NCBI GenBank assembly: GCA_009746045.1
Contig: RPFO01000080.1
Location: forward strand, 8,693,628 to 8,755,627
DNA from: Mesostigma viride
Taxonomy: Eukaryota; Streptophyta; Mesostigmatophyceae; Mesostigmatales; Mesostigmataceae
DNA: 62,000 nucleotides
Reading direction: 5' to 3'
Within the stretch, counting starts at the first letter, position 1, and each line of letters starts with the position of its first letter. This document shows, in pieces, positions 58,665 through 62,000 of this stretch. A program made the translations under genes and the position numbers. Below the pieces are notes generated by a model, which made no database searches, was not told the origin of the DNA, and was given only the letters and a program-made list of their open reading frames with translations.

Positions 58665-59037
58665 CCGGGTAAATGGGTATTTTTATATATAACTCAACTC
58701 AACTCAACTCAACAGTGTGCAAGAACTGGGTGCCAGACCTCCCTAGGCCGCTATACAATCTCTGCCTGGGAAACAGTCGGTACTGGCGTGGGCGGTGGGA
58801 ACCAAGTCATCCAACAACAACAGCAACAACAGGATAAGTTGTGTGAGTCCCTCAGATGAAAAAAACTTGTGAGGTTTGCATCGTAATTGGCAGTACAGTA
58901 CATACTGTAGGCACAACAACCTGTGAGTTGAGTTGAGTTGAGTCGGTAACACACAGTTGGTAACCAGCTGGTCGATACGTGGTACCTCTTTACCCAACGA
59001 TATTCCTATTGGTTGATAAAAATACCCATTTACCCGG
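58665..59037. mobile_element. 373-bp MITE with CCGGGTAAATGGGTATTTTT ends
   Basis: The two ends are inverted repeats of about 22 bases. AACTC/GAGTT pentamer tracts flank and invade the element on both sides, in opposite orientations. Its right 80 bases match the blocks at 12142 and 12908. No coding capacity. Confidence 0.7.
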
Positions 59038-59038
59038 A
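58959..59038 (+). repeat. Dispersed repeat copy 3 (right end of the MITE)
   Basis: Same block as 12908-12986, with only a few differences over about 80 bases. Confidence 0.8.
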
Positions 59039-59757
59039 AAAGTTGAGTTGAGTCGGTATGGCACAACAACCTGGGATGCAACTTGGCGCAAGGGCCCAGC
59101 TCGCAACTCCGTACGATACCGTTGCCGTCTTGCCACTTGCCACTTGCCACTACTGTAGCAGGTTGCCACACTGTTGCCACCTAAAGTCTTTCGCATTCCG
59201 TTTTACAAAATAATTATGTCGGTCAAGGCGAGGGGAAGTGGTTTTTTCAGTTCCTGCACGATACAAAAAACTGTGCATAGGGCCATTATCGCTTATCGAC
59301 GGGAATATTTGCGATAGTTGCCTCTGTCGTTTTCGTTGACTTCTAACTTGTGAGCATAGCGAAAGAATTCAATTGCCAGGAAGGCTTGGTTAGTATCGGA
59401 GTCGTGCGGAGGACAGTAAAAGTCTGTGCAGAGTGCAGGCTAGCCAAGGCGTCATGTCTTGCCCATCGGTGCGTTATCCTTGCATCTTGCATTCTCGATC
59501 TCGGAATAGTTCAATCCAGCGAAGCTCTGGCAAACTCTTGCTAAGGCACTTTCAATTATTGAGAATGCTTGCAAGGGCCAGTGAGGAGGCAGCGGCAAAA
59601 TAGCACGGACAGGCTTGGCGCAGATGGCTCCAATATTTGTATATGATCGTAATAATGCCGGGTAATCTGTGATGTTGACGTTGTCAAGTCTTCATATGTG
59701 TCAGGCCAAAGATATTAGATATGCGCTGCCATCCCAGCAGATATCAAGCTTAGATGT
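59039..59757. other. Putative upstream region of the zinc-ribbon gene
   Basis: A 64-codon frame at 59350-59544 (plus) shows CAECRLAKASCLAHRC but no defined domain. Otherwise nothing clear; earlier exons of the gene at 59758 may lie here. Confidence 0.35.
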
Positions 59758-60149
59758 AGTCCTGATGGTTCATGGCCTGTGCCGCCTCTCGCATCATGCA
59801 TGCAGTGCAACGGAACAGGCATCAAGCTCTCTAAGACTGGCGAGCGCAAACCCTGCAAATGCGGTGCAGGCGGAGGAGGAATGAGCACAGGGAGTGCACC
59901 GGGGGGATACGGCGCCCCTGCCCAGCAGGCACCTGTAGCGTATGGCGCGCAAGCATCGACCGGCTACGGGCAGCAACCGCCAGGGGGCCCTGGCGCCCAG
60001 CCCTCATGGCAGCAGCAGGCGAATCCGCATGCATCCATGCGCATGAACGCGCCGCAGCCAACCGGTTACGGTCAGCCACCGCCTGCGCAAGCCCCAGGCG
60101 CCAGCTACAGTCAGCCGCCACCGACACATGCGCCCAGCGGTGGCAGCAG
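59758..60149 (+). CDS. Exon of a zinc-ribbon, Gly/Pro/Gln-rich protein of unknown function
   Basis: After an acceptor GATGTAG the frame reads through SCMQCNGTGIKLSKTGERKP and CKCGAGGGG. This is a four-cysteine CxxC...CxC motif resembling half of a DnaJ-type zinc finger. A long disordered tail rich in GYGQPP and QAPGA units follows, and the exon ends at a possible donor CAG|GTGGGA at 60149. Such prion-like tails often occur in RNA-associated or trafficking proteins, but no specific family was recognised. First and last exons are not identified; the donor site is moderate and the frame stays open to 60468. Confidence 0.5.
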
Positions 60150-61379
60150 GTGGGAGACACGTGGCAGCGCGGGATGGGCCGCCAGTGTGACACCATGTCA
60201 ATGTGGCGGTTGCAGTGTGGGGTTAGTGTGTGCGACACATGTCCTCTGTGGGGCCCCCGACCGTGGGATGTGTGAGGTATCCGTGTGCCTTGCGGGGGGC
60301 CACCGAGCACCCGAGCATGTGGAGGCGAGCGCTGGAGGCACCCACTGGTCTGCAGTGGTGGCTTCTATGCATGCGGTGGCAGACAGCACGCCTTACTGCT
60401 CCCACTCTCCCATGCATGTAGTGTGGGTGCTTGTGCTGATGAGTGCACCTGTCGTGCTGTGGCACTAGTGGCGGGTGTAAGCTAGGCCGTGCGGCGGTTG
60501 CGTGGTCACGGCTGCTTGGACTAGCCATCGGCTATGGCGCGGTGGAGTGGCAGCACGTTTCTGTACTTGTCGGTTGGTTTTGTAGTTGCGTTTTTTAGGC
60601 TATTCGGCAGGGAGCAGCTTGTGCGTGACATGTGGCGAGGAGGAGGGAATGCTACCCCGTACCAGGGGTCGCTCTTGCAGCTAGGGCAGCAGCTGGGGGT
60701 GACAAAGTGACGGGGCATGTGCACTGGCAACCTTTCTCTCCTTGTGGCAGAGCAAGGGGAGAACTCTTGTCCGTGTGCATGCCCTGTCAGGGTGTTGGCA
60801 GGAAACCATCAAGTGTGCGCCGCGGCATCCTTTGCAGCAAAATGCTGACAAGGGGACCTTGTTGTGAATCTGCTGGCCAGTTCCTTCACAGAGTGAAATC
60901 GGGGGTAGACTTGGGACGCGAAGACGAGGGGGAAGGAGGAAGGCGAGGGGTGGACAGGAGAGCTGAGGAAAGGAGAGGAAGGGAGGGGAGAGAAGGGAAG
61001 AGGCGCACGGAAGGAGAAAGGTGGCAGGTGTCGCAGGAGCTTGTTCTGGCAGCCGAGGCCAAGGCCATGGCCGCCATGCTTCTCATGTGCTCACCTGCGG
61101 CGCGCTGTGTGCTTGGGTGGGCCAGGGCATGCGGGCGCCGGTGTGGCCGTGCAGGAGGGGGGCGGATGGGTCACCTACATGGTGCGCTGTATTAGCCCAT
61201 GCAGCAGTGCAGACCAAGATCAGGTGCCAGGGGCCAGGTATGCTGTGCCGACATACAAGCCATGCACGCTCTCCCCTACGATGGTTTGTGACGCCTGCAC
61301 CTGCTGCACTCTGAAGCATGCCACTTGTGGCATGTGCCTCCCCGCGCATGCTTGTGGCGTGTGCCACTTCGGCCCTCGC
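60150..61379 (+). other. Probable intron or downstream sequence, nothing recognised
   Basis: Contains a purine-rich stretch of about 90 bases near 60920-61020 (GAGG, GGGA). Open frames are short and lack protein-like composition. Confidence 0.4.
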
Positions 61380-62000
61380 GCATGCGCACTGCTTGCCACC
61401 GTCAACATGTGCCCCCCCCTCACGCATGCGCACTGCTTGCCACCGTCAACATGTGCCCCCCCTCACGCATGCGCACTGCTTGCCACCGCCAACATGTGCC
61501 CCCCCCCCCCTCACGCATGCGCACTGCTTGCCACCGTCCAACATGTGCCCCCCCTCACGCATGCGCACTGCTTGCCACCGTCAACATGTGCCCCCCTCAC
61601 GCATGCGCACTGCTTGCCACCGTCCAACATGTGCCCCCCCTCACGCATGCGCACTGCTTGCCACCGTCAACATGTGCCCCCCCCCTCACGCATGCGCACC
61701 GCTTGCCACCGTCAACATGTGCCCCCCTCACGCATGCGCACTGCTTGCCACCGTCAACATGTGCCCCCCCCTCACGCATGCGCACTGCTTGCCACCGTCA
61801 ACATGTGCCCCCCCTCACGCATGCGCACTGCTTGCCACCGTCAACATGTGCCCCCCCTCACGCATGCGCACTGCTTGCCACCGCCAACATGTGCCCCCCC
61901 TCACGCATGCGCACTGCTTGCCACCGTCAACATGTGCCCCCCCCCTCACGCATGCGCACTGCTTGCCACCGTCAACATGTGCCCCCCCCCCCTCACGCAT
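61380..62000 (+). repeat. 43-bp minisatellite reaching the right window edge
   Basis: Units of CACGCATGCGCACTGCTTGC plus CACCGTCAACATGTG and a run of 5-11 C repeat about 14 times. The main variation is C-run length, plus CGTC/CGCC and CGTCC variants. The array continues beyond base 62000. Confidence 0.97.

Noticed and set aside
61380-62000. CRISPR-like direct repeat array
   Set aside because: Repeats are contiguous with no unique spacers, and the window is eukaryotic.

Overview
This window is nuclear DNA of a eukaryote. Three genes can be followed exon by exon through GT-AG introns, each with consistent reading phase across all proposed junctions. The content fits a flagellated unicellular eukaryote, possibly a green alga: a NEK kinase fused to RCC1 repeats, exons matching the cilium protein CFAP299, a calmodulin-type eEF2 kinase, lariat debranching enzyme, Harbinger-like, LINE-like and Tc1-like mobile DNA, and very abundant satellite DNA. 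The species assignment is an inference. Long repetitive reading frames made only of microsatellite are not genes.

Layout: (1) 195-10164, minus strand: a NIMA-related kinase with C-terminal RCC1 repeats in 12 exons, running off the left edge. (2) 10165-13609: divergent intergenic DNA holding two TA-flanked CAGTCATTC inverted-repeat elements and other dispersed repeats. (3) 13610-24777, plus strand: a complete DBR1 gene of 11 exons and about 527 codons, with a 398-base assembly gap in intron 3. (4) 24778-26570: convergent intergenic DNA. (5) 26571-40806, minus strand: elongation factor 2 kinase in 14 exons and 778 codons, with two probable extra 5' exons at 42358-43045. (6) 43375-47422: a Harbinger-like element with a broken transposase and about 1.3 kb of microsatellite. 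(7) 47.4-51.7 kb: repeat-rich DNA with a polyglutamine frame and two 8-base satellites. (8) 52171-52946: two exons of CFAP299. (9) 53124-55665: an unrecognised long coding region whose N-terminal part is a GC-rich minisatellite. (10) 56991-58520: a 5'-truncated LINE fragment. (11) 58665-59037: a small inverted-repeat element. (12) 59758-60149: an exon of an unknown zinc-ribbon, Gly/Pro/Gln-rich protein. (13) 61380-62000: a 43-base minisatellite.

The most striking feature is a pattern in the introns. At least eight 5' splice sites in the three main genes are followed by tandem copies of the exon tail plus the splice donor. Intron growth here therefore seems to start at exon-intron junctions and to create arrays of decoy splice donors. 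The other leading observations are the unknown 53-55.7 kb protein, the possible hidden N-terminus of the eEF2 kinase behind a C-homopolymer, and the Harbinger-like element whose terminal GTGAACTC motif adjoins its internal satellite.
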